A stretch of DNA of 64,000 bases, from positions 62,001-126,000 of the forward strand of contig NZ_JAVDWU010000005.1 in NCBI RefSeq assembly GCF_031457455.1, given 5' to 3'. Positions 8,367-16,661 of the stretch are shown here, one piece after another. The stretch's first letter is position 1. Every line of letters begins with the position of its first letter. The notes beneath the pieces are model-generated. The model was not told the origin of the DNA and searched no databases. It worked only from the letters and a program-made list of their open reading frames with translations. The translations under genes were made by a program, and so were the position numbers. The stretch comes from Hydrogenophaga palleronii_A. Its GTDB lineage: Bacteria; Pseudomonadota; Gammaproteobacteria; Burkholderiales; Burkholderiaceae_C.

Positions 8367-8382
8367 CGGCACGTCGATTGCC
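8367..8382 (+). promoter_or_regulatory. Sigma-54 -24/-12 promoter for the DUF883-like gene
   Basis: CGGCAC-GTCGA-TTGCC with correct GG-N10-GC spacing, 77 bp before the ATG at 8459. The predicted start is near 8393. The -12 element overlaps the near-palindrome TTGCCGCAA (8378-8386). Confidence 0.72.
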
Positions 8383-8458
8383 GCAAACGGGTTTCTCGTT
8401 CAGGCATCACGGTGTGATGTCTTCGAGTTTGTCCACGCCAACTTCCTAGGAGATCACG

Positions 8459-8830
8459 ATGCCTGAAAACATCCGCAGTGCCGCCATTGTCGGAGACCCT
8501 GACCTCAGCTCTCAGCAGGGCCCCGCCAGCCAGACCGGTGCCACAGGGGCCAATTCCGGGGGCAGCCATGCCAAACAGATACTCAACCGCGTCACCGAAG
8601 GCGCACACCATGCGGTGGATCGCTTTGCCGAAAAGGCCGGTCCAGCGGTTGAGAAGATCGAGTCCGGCGTGTCTCATGCCAATGAATCCCTCGCTGAGCA
8701 GGCGCAGCACATGCGGGAGCTGGGCGATGAATGGACGCAGGGCTTGCGCAAGACGGTTCGCGCGAACCCGCTGACCTCGGTCCTTCTGGCCATGGTGGCC
8801 GGCGCGGTCATCGCCCGGGTGACCCGTTGA
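8459..8830 (+). CDS. DUF883/ElaB-YqjD-like membrane-anchored stress protein
   Basis: 123-residue protein with a disordered Gly/Ser/Gln N-terminus (1-40), an amphipathic alpha-helical middle (about 40-100, rich in Ala/Glu/His), and a single C-terminal transmembrane helix (about 105-118) ending in Arg-Val-Thr-Arg. This layout matches the DUF883/ElaB-YqjD group, whose members tether ribosomes or other partners to the inner membrane in stationary phase. Assignment to that group is by layout and composition. A good ribosome site (AGGAGATC) precedes the ATG. A sigma-54 promoter lies directly upstream. Confidence 0.72.
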   Translation: MPENIRSAAIVGDPDLSSQQGPASQTGATGANSGGSHAKQILNRVTEGAHHAVDRFAEKAGPAVEKIESGVSHANESLAEQAQHMRELGDEWTQGLRKTVRANPLTSVLLAMVAGAVIARVTR

Positions 8831-9093
8831 TCACCCGTTGCGCCAAACCCGTGAGCCGACCAACGCAGCCGCTTGGTGCTGGGCAGCCCGAAGCTGATGC
8901 GATTCCTACGCATCGGCGCAAGGCAGCTGTTGCACCCCCTGGGATCGTCAGGCGGGTCCCGCAGGTGCCCGCGTCCCAGGGCCCTGCGGGAAAGCTTGTC
9001 GAAGATGAGACGGCCGATCCCGTGGGGGATGGGCACAGCGACGCCGAACTGGCCGATCGCCTGTCTCAGCGGCGTGCGGAGCGGAAAGACTGA
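8827..9093 (+). CDS. Possible small hypothetical protein
   Basis: An open frame starts with TTG overlapping the previous stop (TTGA) or with GTG at 8851, giving 80-88 residues. The last 30 residues (ADPVGDGHSDAELADRLSQR) look like ordinary coding sequence, while the first part is Pro/Arg-rich and less convincing. No ribosome site stands out and I recognise no family. It fills most of the 406-bp space between the DUF883-like and copper-protein genes; the remainder (9094-9236) shows nothing else. Confidence 0.3.
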   Translation: MITRCAKPVSRPTQPLGAGQPEADAIPTHRRKAAVAPPGIVRRVPQVPASQGPAGKLVEDETADPVGDGHSDAELADRLSQRRAERKD

Positions 9094-9236
9094 CCCGCCG
9101 GGTTGAGTCAAGGAGGGCGTAAGGCCTGTGGTCACGTGCCACGGCCCCCGACCGAGCGTCGACCGACCCCGGCGGGTTGCGGTGCCTCGCTGTCACTTGC
9201 ACACGCAACTTTTCTCACTTTGAAGGGAGAACCCTC

Positions 9237-9566
9237 ATGAAACCCAATCCCTATGCAAGCTGCATCGACGCCTGCGTGAAGTGCGCGCTCGCCTGCCACC
9301 ACTGCTCGGCCGCCTGCCTGAAGGAAGCGGATGTCAGTCACATGGCGCGATGCATTTCCCTGGACATGGACTGCGCCGCGTTCTGCGAACTGACCGCGGC
9401 AGCCATGGCGCGTGAAAGCGTCAACGCCAAGGCCATTTGTCGCGTTTGCGCCGAAGTGTGCGACGCCTGCGCAGACGAGTGCGCACGGCACGAGGCAGAC
9501 CACTGCCAGGCGTGTGCCGAAGCCTGCCGTTCGTGTGCCGGTGAATGCAGACAGATGGTCGCATGA
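9237..9566 (+). CDS. Four-helix-bundle copper-storage protein (Csp3-like)
   Basis: 109-residue protein with 19 cysteines spaced along predicted helices (CxxCxxxC and CxxxC patterns such as CIDACVKCALACHHC). This is the Csp / DUF326 family: a four-helix tube whose inward Cys residues hold many Cu(I) ions. There is no signal peptide or twin-arginine motif, so it should be the cytosolic Csp3 type rather than the exported Csp1 type. The ATG at 9237 is chosen because AAGGGAGA lies just upstream and the helices begin soon after. It sits before a small basic protein and glucose dehydrogenase. Confidence 0.92.
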   Translation: MKPNPYASCIDACVKCALACHHCSAACLKEADVSHMARCISLDMDCAAFCELTAAAMARESVNAKAICRVCAEVCDACADECARHEADHCQACAEACRSCAGECRQMVA

Positions 9567-9622
9567 GCGCTTCTGCCTGTCAGGCGCACATCGACCCTGT
9601 TTGAACAATGAAGGAGGACGCC

Positions 9623-9808
9623 ATGGCCAAGTACGGTCCCAAGGCATCTGAGAAGGTGGAAGAAGCCATGCACGAGATGAAAGAGGGCAAGCTCAAAAGC
9701 AGCTCGGGCAAGAAGGTGACAAGCCGCAAGCAGGCGGTTGCGATCGGGCTGTCGGAAGCGCGGGAGGCTGGCGCCAAGGTGCCACCGCGCTCCAGAAAGT
9801 CGACATGA
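9623..9808 (+). CDS. DUF6496-type small basic protein
   Basis: 61-residue lysine-rich protein with the pattern KVEEAMHEMKEGKLKSS followed by GKKVTSRKQAVAIGLSEARE, which defines a widespread family of short, highly charged proteins of unknown role (DUF6496-type). The ATG at 9623 follows AAGGAGG at ideal spacing. Family members often occur with stress and DNA-protection genes, and the KVTSRKQAIAIGLSEAR motif suggests nucleic-acid contact, though this is inference. Its stop overlaps the glucose dehydrogenase start (ATGA), implying coupled translation with a membrane enzyme. Confidence 0.8.
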   Translation: MAKYGPKASEKVEEAMHEMKEGKLKSSSGKKVTSRKQAVAIGLSEAREAGAKVPPRSRKST

Positions 9809-12336
9809 CAGGGGGCGTGCGAAGAAGCCGCCTGATCACCGGTATGGCCATTGCGCTGGCGTTCATGACGCTGGCGCTGCTGGGCGCAGGGGCGTGGCTG
9901 GTGAGCCTGGGAGGCTCCCCCTACTACGTGCTGGCGGGACTGGCCTTGGCGGTGGTCGCGTTTTTGCTGCTCAAGGCAAGCCCGATGGCCTGGTGGGTGT
10001 ATGCGGCGCTCGTGCTTGCCACGCTTTTCTGGTCGTTGTGGGAAGTGGGGCTTGAATGGTGGGGCCTGGCCGCGCGGGGGGATGTGTTCTTTCTGTTCGG
10101 CCTGCTCCTGTTGACGCCCTGGGTCGCGCGGCGCATGGTCTACCCCATCGCTTCTTACAGTCAGGCCGGGCGTGACCAGCCCACGCGCGGGCCCAGAAGC
10201 TGGCGGGGTGGCCGTGGCGCGCTGGCCATCGTGCTGGTGTTGTACCTGGGCGTGGGTGCGGCTTCCTGGGTGGTTGACCCCTTTGCGCTTGAAGGCACCT
10301 TGCCGGGCGCTCGCGCCCCTGCCAGCCTTGCAGACCCGATGCCGGCGGGCGAATGGCATGCCTATGGACGAACAGGCCACGGCCAGCGCTATGCGCCGCT
10401 GGATCAGATCACCTCGCGAAACGTTGAACAACTGGAAGAAGCCTGGCACTACCGCACGGGCGATGTGCGCGGCCAACCCGGCGATCCCGAGGAGACCACC
10501 TTCCAGGTCACGCCGTTGAAGGTGGGCGACCAGTTGTTCATCTGCACGCCCCACCAGCATGTCATTGCGCTGGACGCCACCACGGGCGAAGAACGCTGGC
10601 GTTTCGACCCGAAGGTGCGTTCCGGCCTGGCTTTGCAGCACCTCACCTGTCGGGGGCTTTCTTACTGGTCACGCAACGGCGCCACGCCTGCAGCCGACAG
10701 CGCACCCGCGCCCACGGCGGTTCCGGCACCTGAGCCGGCCGCCGGCTTGCCCGAAGCGCCTGATCTGCCCGTGGCGGCCGCGGACAGCCCAGCCACGGAC
10801 CACTGCCCGAGCATGCTCTACATGCCCACGGCAGACGGCCGGGTCATTGCGTTGGATCCGGCATCGGGCGCAGTCTGTCGGCGCTTTGGTGGCGGTACCG
10901 GGCAGATCAACCTCTGGCGCGGCATGCCCAATGTGCGCCTGGGCGGGTACTATTCCACGTCGCCGGTCGTCGCGTCGCAGCGGGTGCTGGTCGTGGGCGG
11001 CACCGTGCTGGACAACGTCACCACCAGCGAGCCTTCGGGCGTGGTGCGCGGGTTCGATGTGCAAACCGGTGAATTGCTGTGGCACTGGGACCCGGCGCGG
11101 CCGGATGACAACACGCCGCTGGCACCGGGGCAGACCTACTCGGCCAGTTCGCCCAATGTCTGGTCGATCATGAGCGTGGATGAGTCGCTGGGCCTGGTCT
11201 ACCTGCCGCTGGGCAACCCGCCGCCTGACCAATGGGGCGGCAATCGCAGCGAAGCCGTGGAGCGGGTGTCGTCGTCGGTGGTGGCGCTGGACCTGGCCAC
11301 GGGCCGTATGCGCTGGGTGTTCCAGACCGTGCATCACGATCTCTGGGACTACGACGTGCCCTCGCAACCCACGCTGGTGGACCTCACCATCAACGGCGCC
11401 ACCGTGCCTGCGCTGGTGCAACCGACCAAACAGGGAGAGCTGTTCGTGCTGGACCGCCGCACGGGCCAGCCGGTGCATGAAGTGAAAGAGGTGCCGGCCC
11501 CGCAGGGCGCCGCCGAAGGGGACCACACGGCGCCCACCCAGCCGGTGTCTGCCGTGTCTTTCGCGCCGGAACGGCTGACGGGCGCGTCCATGTGGGGTGC
11601 CACGATGTTCGACCAGCTTGCATGCCGCATCGCACTTCACCGCCTGCGCTACGAAGGGCGTTTCACGCCGCCCTCTGTGAAAGGATCGCTGGTGCACCCG
11701 GGCAACTTCGGCGTGTTCAACTGGGGCAGCATCGCGGTCGACCCGGTGCGCCAGGTTGCCTTCACCACACCGGCCTATCTCGCGTTCACGTCGCAGCTCA
11801 TTCCCCGGCCGGACGATACGGCGCTGATGGTGCAGGGTGACAAACCCCCTGAAGGCAATCTGCCGGCACTCAACGAGAACCTGGGTGCCCCGTTCGCTGT
11901 GAAGATGAGGCCTTTCACCTCACCCCTGGGCCTGCCTTGTCAGGCGCCGCCCTGGGGCTATGTGGCCGGGGTGGACCTGGTGAGCGGGGAAATCGTCTGG
12001 CAGCACCGCAACGGCACGGTTCGCGACGTGACCCCGCTGCCCCTGCCTTTCAAGATGGGCGTGCCCAGCCTGGGCGGGCCGCTCATGACGGCTGGCGGCG
12101 TGGCCTTCCTCTCGGGCACGCTGGACAACTACATCCGCGCCTACGATGTCATCACCGGTGAACAGCGCTGGCAGAGCCGCCTGCCCGCTGGCGGACAAGC
12201 GACCCCCATGAGCTACACCGGGCGCGATGGGCGACAGTATGTGGTGGTCGCCGCAGGTGGACATGGCTCGCTGGGTACCCAGGCGGGTGACTCCGTGATC
12301 GCCTACGCCTTGCCCGTCCGGCAGCCGGAGCGCTGA
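9805..12336 (+). CDS. gcd: Membrane-bound PQQ-dependent glucose dehydrogenase
   Basis: Quinoprotein that oxidises glucose (or a related aldose, quinate or shikimate) in the periplasm and passes electrons to ubiquinone. The 843 residues have five N-terminal membrane helices (about 10-155) and then an eight-bladed propeller with repeated W-motifs (GEERWRFDPK, TGELLWHWDP, TGEQRWQSRL). The catalytic Asp is in PPDQWGGNR, and the end (GGQATPMSYTGRDGRQYVVV) matches E. coli Gcd, which has 796 residues. The extra length is mostly an Ala/Pro-rich insert at about 291-333. No PQQ synthesis genes are in the window. It is the last gene of the csp-DUF6496-gcd run. Confidence 0.92.
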   Translation: MTGGVRRSRLITGMAIALAFMTLALLGAGAWLVSLGGSPYYVLAGLALAVVAFLLLKASPMAWWVYAALVLATLFWSLWEVGLEWWGLAARGDVFFLFGLLLLTPWVARRMVYPIASYSQAGRDQPTRGPRSWRGGRGALAIVLVLYLGVGAASWVVDPFALEGTLPGARAPASLADPMPAGEWHAYGRTGHGQRYAPLDQITSRNVEQLEEAWHYRTGDVRGQPGDPEETTFQVTPLKVGDQLFICTPHQHVIALDATTGEERWRFDPKVRSGLALQHLTCRGLSYWSRNGATPAADSAPAPTAVPAPEPAAGLPEAPDLPVAAADSPATDHCPSMLYMPTADGRVIALDPASGAVCRRFGGGTGQINLWRGMPNVRLGGYYSTSPVVASQRVLVVGGTVLDNVTTSEPSGVVRGFDVQTGELLWHWDPARPDDNTPLAPGQTYSASSPNVWSIMSVDESLGLVYLPLGNPPPDQWGGNRSEAVERVSSSVVALDLATGRMRWVFQTVHHDLWDYDVPSQPTLVDLTINGATVPALVQPTKQGELFVLDRRTGQPVHEVKEVPAPQGAAEGDHTAPTQPVSAVSFAPERLTGASMWGATMFDQLACRIALHRLRYEGRFTPPSVKGSLVHPGNFGVFNWGSIAVDPVRQVAFTTPAYLAFTSQLIPRPDDTALMVQGDKPPEGNLPALNENLGAPFAVKMRPFTSPLGLPCQAPPWGYVAGVDLVSGEIVWQHRNGTVRDVTPLPLPFKMGVPSLGGPLMTAGGVAFLSGTLDNYIRAYDVITGEQRWQSRLPAGGQATPMSYTGRDGRQYVVVAAGGHGSLGTQAGDSVIAYALPVRQPER

Positions 12337-12354
12337 TCACACGTGCGCCATGAA

Positions 12355-12384
12355 AAATGGGAAAGTCTCGCGACTTTCCCATTT
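12355..12384. terminator. Bidirectional intrinsic terminator between gcd and the DUF2383 gene
   Basis: A perfect 13-bp stem (AAATGGGAAAGTC / GACTTTCCCATTT) with a four-base TCGC loop lies 18 bp after the gcd stop. On the minus strand it is followed by five T residues, so it best serves the convergent DUF2383 gene; on the plus strand only three T residues follow. Confidence 0.8.
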
Positions 12385-12431
12385 CAGGTTGGAAGGTGAA
12401 CCCGCTGGTTGCAGGCCCACCACGCAGGCAA

Positions 12432-12890
12432 TCAGTTGCTCATTTCACGGGCCTGGTCTCGCAGCGCCCGGATCTGGTTGTGATTGCGCTGTGCGCCTTC
12501 AAACTGGATCTCCACGACGGAGCGAACCTCAGCCGGCAGATCGTCCTTCTGCAAAGCGGCCCGGTAGCGCTTCAGCGCGGCGTCTTCGCCTCGCTCGGTC
12601 TCCTCCAGCATGGCCTGGTCGGAGAACCCTGCCAGGGTGCCCTTGAGCGAAACCCATCCGCGGTGCAGGGAACCGGTGGTGCTGCCATCGGTTTCGGCCT
12701 TGCCGCCATACCTGATCACCAGCGTCTGCAATTCGGCCGCAGCCTGGGCGCAATCTGCTGCACGTGCCTGAAATATCTGCTTGATCTGAGGGGATTTGGC
12801 GTGTTCGGCGCTGAGGCGAAAACCGTACTCGCCGTCCTTGGAGGTTTCGATCAGCGTATTGAGTGTGTCGACAACGTCTTTCTTGTCCAT
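12432..12890 (-). CDS. DUF2383/PA2169-type four-helix stress protein
   Basis: 152-residue ferritin-like four-helix protein of the DUF2383 (PA2169) family, recognisable from VVDTLNTLIETSKDGEYGF, the AAELQTLVIRYGG segment and GSLHRGWVSLK. Members are induced by stress and in stationary phase in pseudomonads and relatives; no enzyme activity is known. The start at 12890 follows AAAGGA and matches the family N-terminus; an in-frame upstream extension to 12965 is unlikely. A sigma-54 promoter reads into it, with a 12-bp perfect palindrome GTCGCATGCGAC (12947-12958) at the expected transcript start. Confidence 0.88.
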   Translation of the reverse strand: MDKKDVVDTLNTLIETSKDGEYGFRLSAEHAKSPQIKQIFQARAADCAQAAAELQTLVIRYGGKAETDGSTTGSLHRGWVSLKGTLAGFSDQAMLEETERGEDAALKRYRAALQKDDLPAEVRSVVEIQFEGAQRNHNQIRALRDQAREMSN

Positions 12891-12968
12891 GACATTCCTT
12901 TGAGGGTGTTGGGTTGAAATCCGGTGCATGGCGCGCCCGGCATGAGGTCGCATGCGACTCCCCATACA

Positions 12969-12984
12969 GGCAATCAGCGTGCCC
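12969..12984 (-). promoter_or_regulatory. Sigma-54 -24/-12 promoter for the DUF2383 gene
   Basis: Read on the minus strand: GGGCAC-GCTGA-TTGCC with correct spacing. The predicted start is near 12957, about 67 bases before the ATG at 12890. Confidence 0.72.
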
Positions 12985-12995
12985 GGCCCGTTCCT

Positions 12996-15251
12996 TCAGG
13001 CGGGGTGGGCCTGCTGCTGTGGGTGGGATCCCAGGGCTTCCTGGAGCGCTGCCACCAGCGCCTCGGGCGTGTAGGGCTTGTGCACGAACGGAAAATCGGC
13101 GATGTCATCGACTTCGCCGCGGTGTCCACTGATCAGCACAATGGGCAGCCCAGGCAGCATCTGGCGTACGCGTTGCGCCAGCATCACACCGTTCATGGAG
13201 CCCGGCATGAGCACATCGGAGATCATGGCGTCGATGTTCCTGGGCGGCTGCAGGATGCGCAACGCGTCCGCCGCCGATGCGGCACACACCACCACGCACC
13301 CCAGCGACTCCAGAAGCGCAGTGGTCACACCTCGCAACTCCTTGTTGTCTTCGACCAGCAGCACCCGCATGCCCTGGATCTCGGGCGCATCGACAGCGAC
13401 AGCGTCTGCAATGCCTGAGGCGGCCGCCTTGAGCGACGGCAACACCATGCTCACGGTGGTCCCCAGACCTTGCGTGCTGTCGAGCCGCACAGTGCCCCCC
13501 GATTGCTGGCAGAAGCCGTAGACCTGGCTCAGGCCCAACCCGGATGCCTGTTGCGCGTCCTTGGTGGAAAAGAACGGCTCAAACACCCGTTTGACGATGG
13601 ACTCGCTGATGCCACATCCGTCATCGGTGACCGCGATCACGACGTAGGCCTCGTGAGGGAGCCCCACCACATCCTCCGGCTCGGCGGGGCCGGCACGAAG
13701 CTCGACGCGGCCATGCTCGGAGATGGCGTCGCGGGCGTTGAGCGCCAGGTTGATCAAGGCGAGTTCGAGCTCGTTGGGGTCGGCAAAGAGTGCCGGAGCC
13801 AATGGATCGACCTGCACAGTGAGCTCGATGCGGTGGCCCATGACCGCCCGGATCAGCTCGGCGGTGTCCGTCATGAAAGCGCGCAGCGGGATGACGCTGG
13901 GGCGCACAGACTGGCGGCCGGCAAAACGCAGCAGGTGCTGGGTCAGCCGGCTGCCCGAGTCAACGGCGCGCAGCGTGGCCTCCAGAGCGGCAGTCAGCTC
14001 TGGGTTGTCGGTCTTGCGCAGCATCAGGTGACCGCTGTTGCTGATCACGCCCAGCAGGTTGTTGAAGTCGTGCGCCACACCGCCCGTGAGGCGACCCAGC
14101 GCCTCCAGTCGGTGGCTGTGCGACATGCGCTGCTCCGCGTGGCGGGTCATCGCGATGGCCTGCTCGACCTTTTGCTCCATTTCGCTCTGCGCGTTCTGAA
14201 TCGCCTGGCTCGCGCTCGCCATGACCTGGGCCACTTCGTTGCATTCCGTGATGCCGGTCTCCTTTGGCAGCACCCTCTGCCCGCCCTTCATGTCCAGCGC
14301 CAGCTGCTTCATGATGTGAATGGGTCGGACGATGCTGCGCGAAACGCCGAGGGCAGCCAGCACAGCCAAGGTCGAGAGCAACAGGGTGCCGAGCGCCAGG
14401 TTGCGCGCATCGGCTGGCACCACGCCCTCGAACTGCGAGCGAGGCATGCCGGTGAGGTAGGTCCAGCCTTGCGCCGTCGTCCGGAAATAAAGCGTGGTTG
14501 CAATCCCGTCGAGCGAGTGGCTGTGCATGAGCCCTTCGCGCGAGGTGGACAAGCGCTGGCGCAGATCCTCGGTTGCCAGGCGACCGGTGTGAGCGGCGCC
14601 CCCTGGATGTCTTGCCACCACGCGGCCTTCGCTGTCGATGATGGCCGCAACCCACTGTGGGTTGATCTTCTGCTGGTCGATGATGCGTTGGAACTCGTTG
14701 GGCAGCACGGTCAGCGTGAGATTGAGGACGGGCTCACCATCGCGCATGACCGGTTGCACCAGCGAAGCGTGATAGATGCCCAGTTCTTCGTTGTGCTGCA
14801 ACGGCAACGTCTGCGGCGCAGCCAGCAAGGTTCCCGGTGTGGAAGACCTGAGAGAGGGCAACTGACCGGCAGGCTGTCGGGTGTCGATCAGCAAGCGGTC
14901 GGCGCTGCGCACTTCCAGCCAGCCCTCCAGGCCCGTGAGTGTGCGGCGCGCCTGGTCGTCGAATTCGCGCAAGGTGCTCGGGGGAACGTCGGGCGCGGAC
15001 TCCAGCATGCGGGAAAGGGCAAGGCCGCGCACCACACCGGCCCGCTGTGCCAGCTCCAGATTCAGAACCATGGAAAGCGCTCTGGAGGTGTCCTCCAGCA
15101 AGGCCCGATTGGCTTCACTCGCAAGACGATGGGTCTGGCCCATCACCCACCACCCTGTCAGCAGCGCCGGAACAAGGATCGATAGCACCAACAGGATCAG
15201 CCGCGATCGGATGGAATTGGGCCCCCGAAAACTGTGCGGCCAGCGCTTCAT
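12996..15251 (-). CDS. Hybrid sensor histidine kinase with C-terminal receiver
   Basis: 751-residue membrane sensor. TM1 is at about 17-37, then a double-Cache-like periplasmic domain (about 40-283), TM2 at about 285-303 and a HAMP-like linker. The HisKA domain has H394 in GGVAHDFNNLLGVI, followed by a HATPase domain and a receiver (VLLVEDN, then ISDVLMPGSMNG). The HDFNNLL phosphorylation motif belongs to the class that often pairs with single receivers. The ATG at 15251 is chosen because AAGGAG precedes it and the first TM helix begins soon after; an open extension to 15437 lacks membrane logic. It is divergent from the receiver gene at 15592, a plausible partner. Confidence 0.92.
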   Translation of the reverse strand: MKRWPHSFRGPNSIRSRLILLVLSILVPALLTGWWVMGQTHRLASEANRALLEDTSRALSMVLNLELAQRAGVVRGLALSRMLESAPDVPPSTLREFDDQARRTLTGLEGWLEVRSADRLLIDTRQPAGQLPSLRSSTPGTLLAAPQTLPLQHNEELGIYHASLVQPVMRDGEPVLNLTLTVLPNEFQRIIDQQKINPQWVAAIIDSEGRVVARHPGGAAHTGRLATEDLRQRLSTSREGLMHSHSLDGIATTLYFRTTAQGWTYLTGMPRSQFEGVVPADARNLALGTLLLSTLAVLAALGVSRSIVRPIHIMKQLALDMKGGQRVLPKETGITECNEVAQVMASASQAIQNAQSEMEQKVEQAIAMTRHAEQRMSHSHRLEALGRLTGGVAHDFNNLLGVISNSGHLMLRKTDNPELTAALEATLRAVDSGSRLTQHLLRFAGRQSVRPSVIPLRAFMTDTAELIRAVMGHRIELTVQVDPLAPALFADPNELELALINLALNARDAISEHGRVELRAGPAEPEDVVGLPHEAYVVIAVTDDGCGISESIVKRVFEPFFSTKDAQQASGLGLSQVYGFCQQSGGTVRLDSTQGLGTTVSMVLPSLKAAASGIADAVAVDAPEIQGMRVLLVEDNKELRGVTTALLESLGCVVVCAASAADALRILQPPRNIDAMISDVLMPGSMNGVMLAQRVRQMLPGLPIVLISGHRGEVDDIADFPFVHKPYTPEALVAALQEALGSHPQQQAHPA

Positions 15252-15306
15252 GGCTTCTGAGCTCCTTGTGCCTTCATGGGCTGCGCCACCGGTTTCCAGA
15301 AGCTTC

Positions 15307-15322
15307 TGCAAGCTTGACACCG
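15307..15322 (-). promoter_or_regulatory. Weak sigma-54-like site before the hybrid kinase
   Basis: Read on the minus strand: CGGTGT-CAAGC-TTGCA. GG-N10-GC and the -12 TTGCA fit, but the -24 box does not. The leader would be about 45 bases. The 340-bp space 15252-15591 holds no gene, only this site and the better plus-strand promoter. Confidence 0.3.
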
Positions 15323-15524
15323 ATGGACCCATCTCAGATCGGAACACAATTTGCCGCGTCCTCGCACTGGGTGTGGTCCAAAACACGGCATCTCCATCAA
15401 CAACTTCCAGACCACCATCCGGAAGCAGGTGCTTCATCGTTCATGGCCAGGCCGCTCGACCTGTTAACTGTTACCGCAGGAGCGGGCAATTGGCATACCC
15501 GCATGGACGCTGATTGCTTGAAGC

Positions 15525-15540
15525 AGGCACCGGGATTGCC
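15525..15540 (+). promoter_or_regulatory. Sigma-54 -24/-12 promoter for the receiver-MgtC-kinase operon
   Basis: AGGCAC-CGGGA-TTGCC with correct spacing, predicted start near 15551, 41 bases before the ATG at 15592. TTACCGCAG (15471-15479), close to the repeat found before rpoN, lies 46 bp upstream. Confidence 0.68.
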
Positions 15541-15591
15541 AATTGCCGAGGGTTTGCACTCCCTTTCTGCCCCCTCTTCAAGCGCCTTCCG

Positions 15592-16032
15592 ATGAACACC
15601 ATGCCCCATGTGTCTGAATGTCGTGATTCCCCACCGTCCAGAAGCCACGCCCTGCGGGTGTTGATTTCCGACCAGGAAGCGGATGCGGCGGAGATTCTGG
15701 CCATGGTCATGAGCCTTGAAGGGCATACCGTTGCCGTTGCACGCAACGCAGATGAGGCACTGCAGCTCACCGACCTCCTTCGTCCGGATGTGACCATCCT
15801 CGATATCGGCATGCCGGGGTTGGACGGCAAGAAGGTGGCTCAGCGCATCCGCCAGGCGCCCTGGGGCGCCTCCAACCTGATCGTCGCCTTGACCGGCTTC
15901 GGCGAGGCCGTCGACGGGGTGTGCGCGCGCGGTTCCGATTTCGACGATCAATTCACCAAGCCCATGGCCCCGTCGCAACTGCTTTGCCGGATTGCCGCCT
16001 GGCGGCACATCCAGTGCCGTTCGACCCGCTAG
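15592..16032 (+). CDS. Single-domain response regulator
   Basis: 146-residue protein made of one CheY-type receiver (about 22-140): acidic pocket in ISDQEADA, phosphoacceptor D71 in ILDIGMPGLDGKKVA, T at VALTGFG and K at FTKPM. The typical first acidic pair is only one Asp plus Glu (SDQEA), a mild departure. There is no output domain, so it must act by protein contact or phosphotransfer. Translation probably starts at 15592 or at the ATG at 15601; no strong ribosome site decides this. It leads an operon with MgtC (13 bp on) and a histidine kinase. Confidence 0.85.
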   Translation: MNTMPHVSECRDSPPSRSHALRVLISDQEADAAEILAMVMSLEGHTVAVARNADEALQLTDLLRPDVTILDIGMPGLDGKKVAQRIRQAPWGASNLIVALTGFGEAVDGVCARGSDFDDQFTKPMAPSQLLCRIAAWRHIQCRSTR

Positions 16033-16045
16033 GCAGGGAATTGCC

Positions 16046-16561
16046 ATGTCTGCGCTCGAACTGGTTGCCGTCACCTTGCGTGCCGAGTTCTCTGACCTGC
16101 TGCAGGTCGAGCAGGTCACGCGGGTGACCGCACGCATGGTTGTGGCCTTGCTGCTGGGAGCGGTGATCGGATGGGACCGGGAGCGCCGTGATGCGGACGC
16201 CGGTCTGCGCACCCACATGCTGGTCTCGCTGGGCGCAGCGCTGTTCGTGATGGTCCCCGCCGAATCCGGCATGGGCTCTGACGAGCTGAGTCGGGTGATT
16301 CAAGGCATTGTTTCCGGCATTGGATTCCTCGGCGCCGGCGCGGTCCTGAAAATGGGCAACGAAGGGCGCATCCATGGGCTCACCACGGCGGCCACCGTCT
16401 GGGCCACGGCCGCCGTGGGCATGTCGGCGGGCCTGGGTCGCGAGGGCACCGCTGTGCTGGCCACGGCATTCATACTCGTGGTGCTGGTGTGGTTGCGCCG
16501 CCTGGAGGTGCGCAAGGCCAATCGGGAGCGGTCGCGTGATCGGCCCCCATCCTCAGCGTGA
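16046..16561 (+). CDS. MgtC/SapB family membrane protein
   Basis: 171-residue inner-membrane protein with about five helices and the family hallmarks RMVVALLLGAVIGWDRERR, DAGLRTHMLVSLGAALF and GIGFLGAGAVLK followed by HGLTTAATVWATAAVG. MgtC proteins inhibit F-type ATP synthase and help cells survive low Mg2+ or intracellular stress in pathogens; in free-living bacteria the role is less clear. There is only the short MgtC/SapB domain, with no C-terminal ACT-like domain. The ATG at 16046 follows CAGGGA. Its place between a receiver and a kinase under a sigma-54 promoter links it to the stress circuit. Confidence 0.92.
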   Translation: MSALELVAVTLRAEFSDLLQVEQVTRVTARMVVALLLGAVIGWDRERRDADAGLRTHMLVSLGAALFVMVPAESGMGSDELSRVIQGIVSGIGFLGAGAVLKMGNEGRIHGLTTAATVWATAAVGMSAGLGREGTAVLATAFILVVLVWLRRLEVRKANRERSRDRPPSSA

Positions 16562-16661
16562 TCCGGCTGTTGCGGGGGCGGCGGGTTCATGCAAATAATT
16601 GTTTCCCCCACCCACCCGATCAACATCCCCCTGGGAAGTCAGGGGCAGCAAAGGATCCTTG

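Noticed and set aside
13470..15185. Long plus-strand open frame of 571 codons opposite the hybrid kinase
   Set aside because: It is antisense to a clear kinase gene, has Gln/His/Arg-rich composition typical of the GC-rich shadow frame and no family motif.
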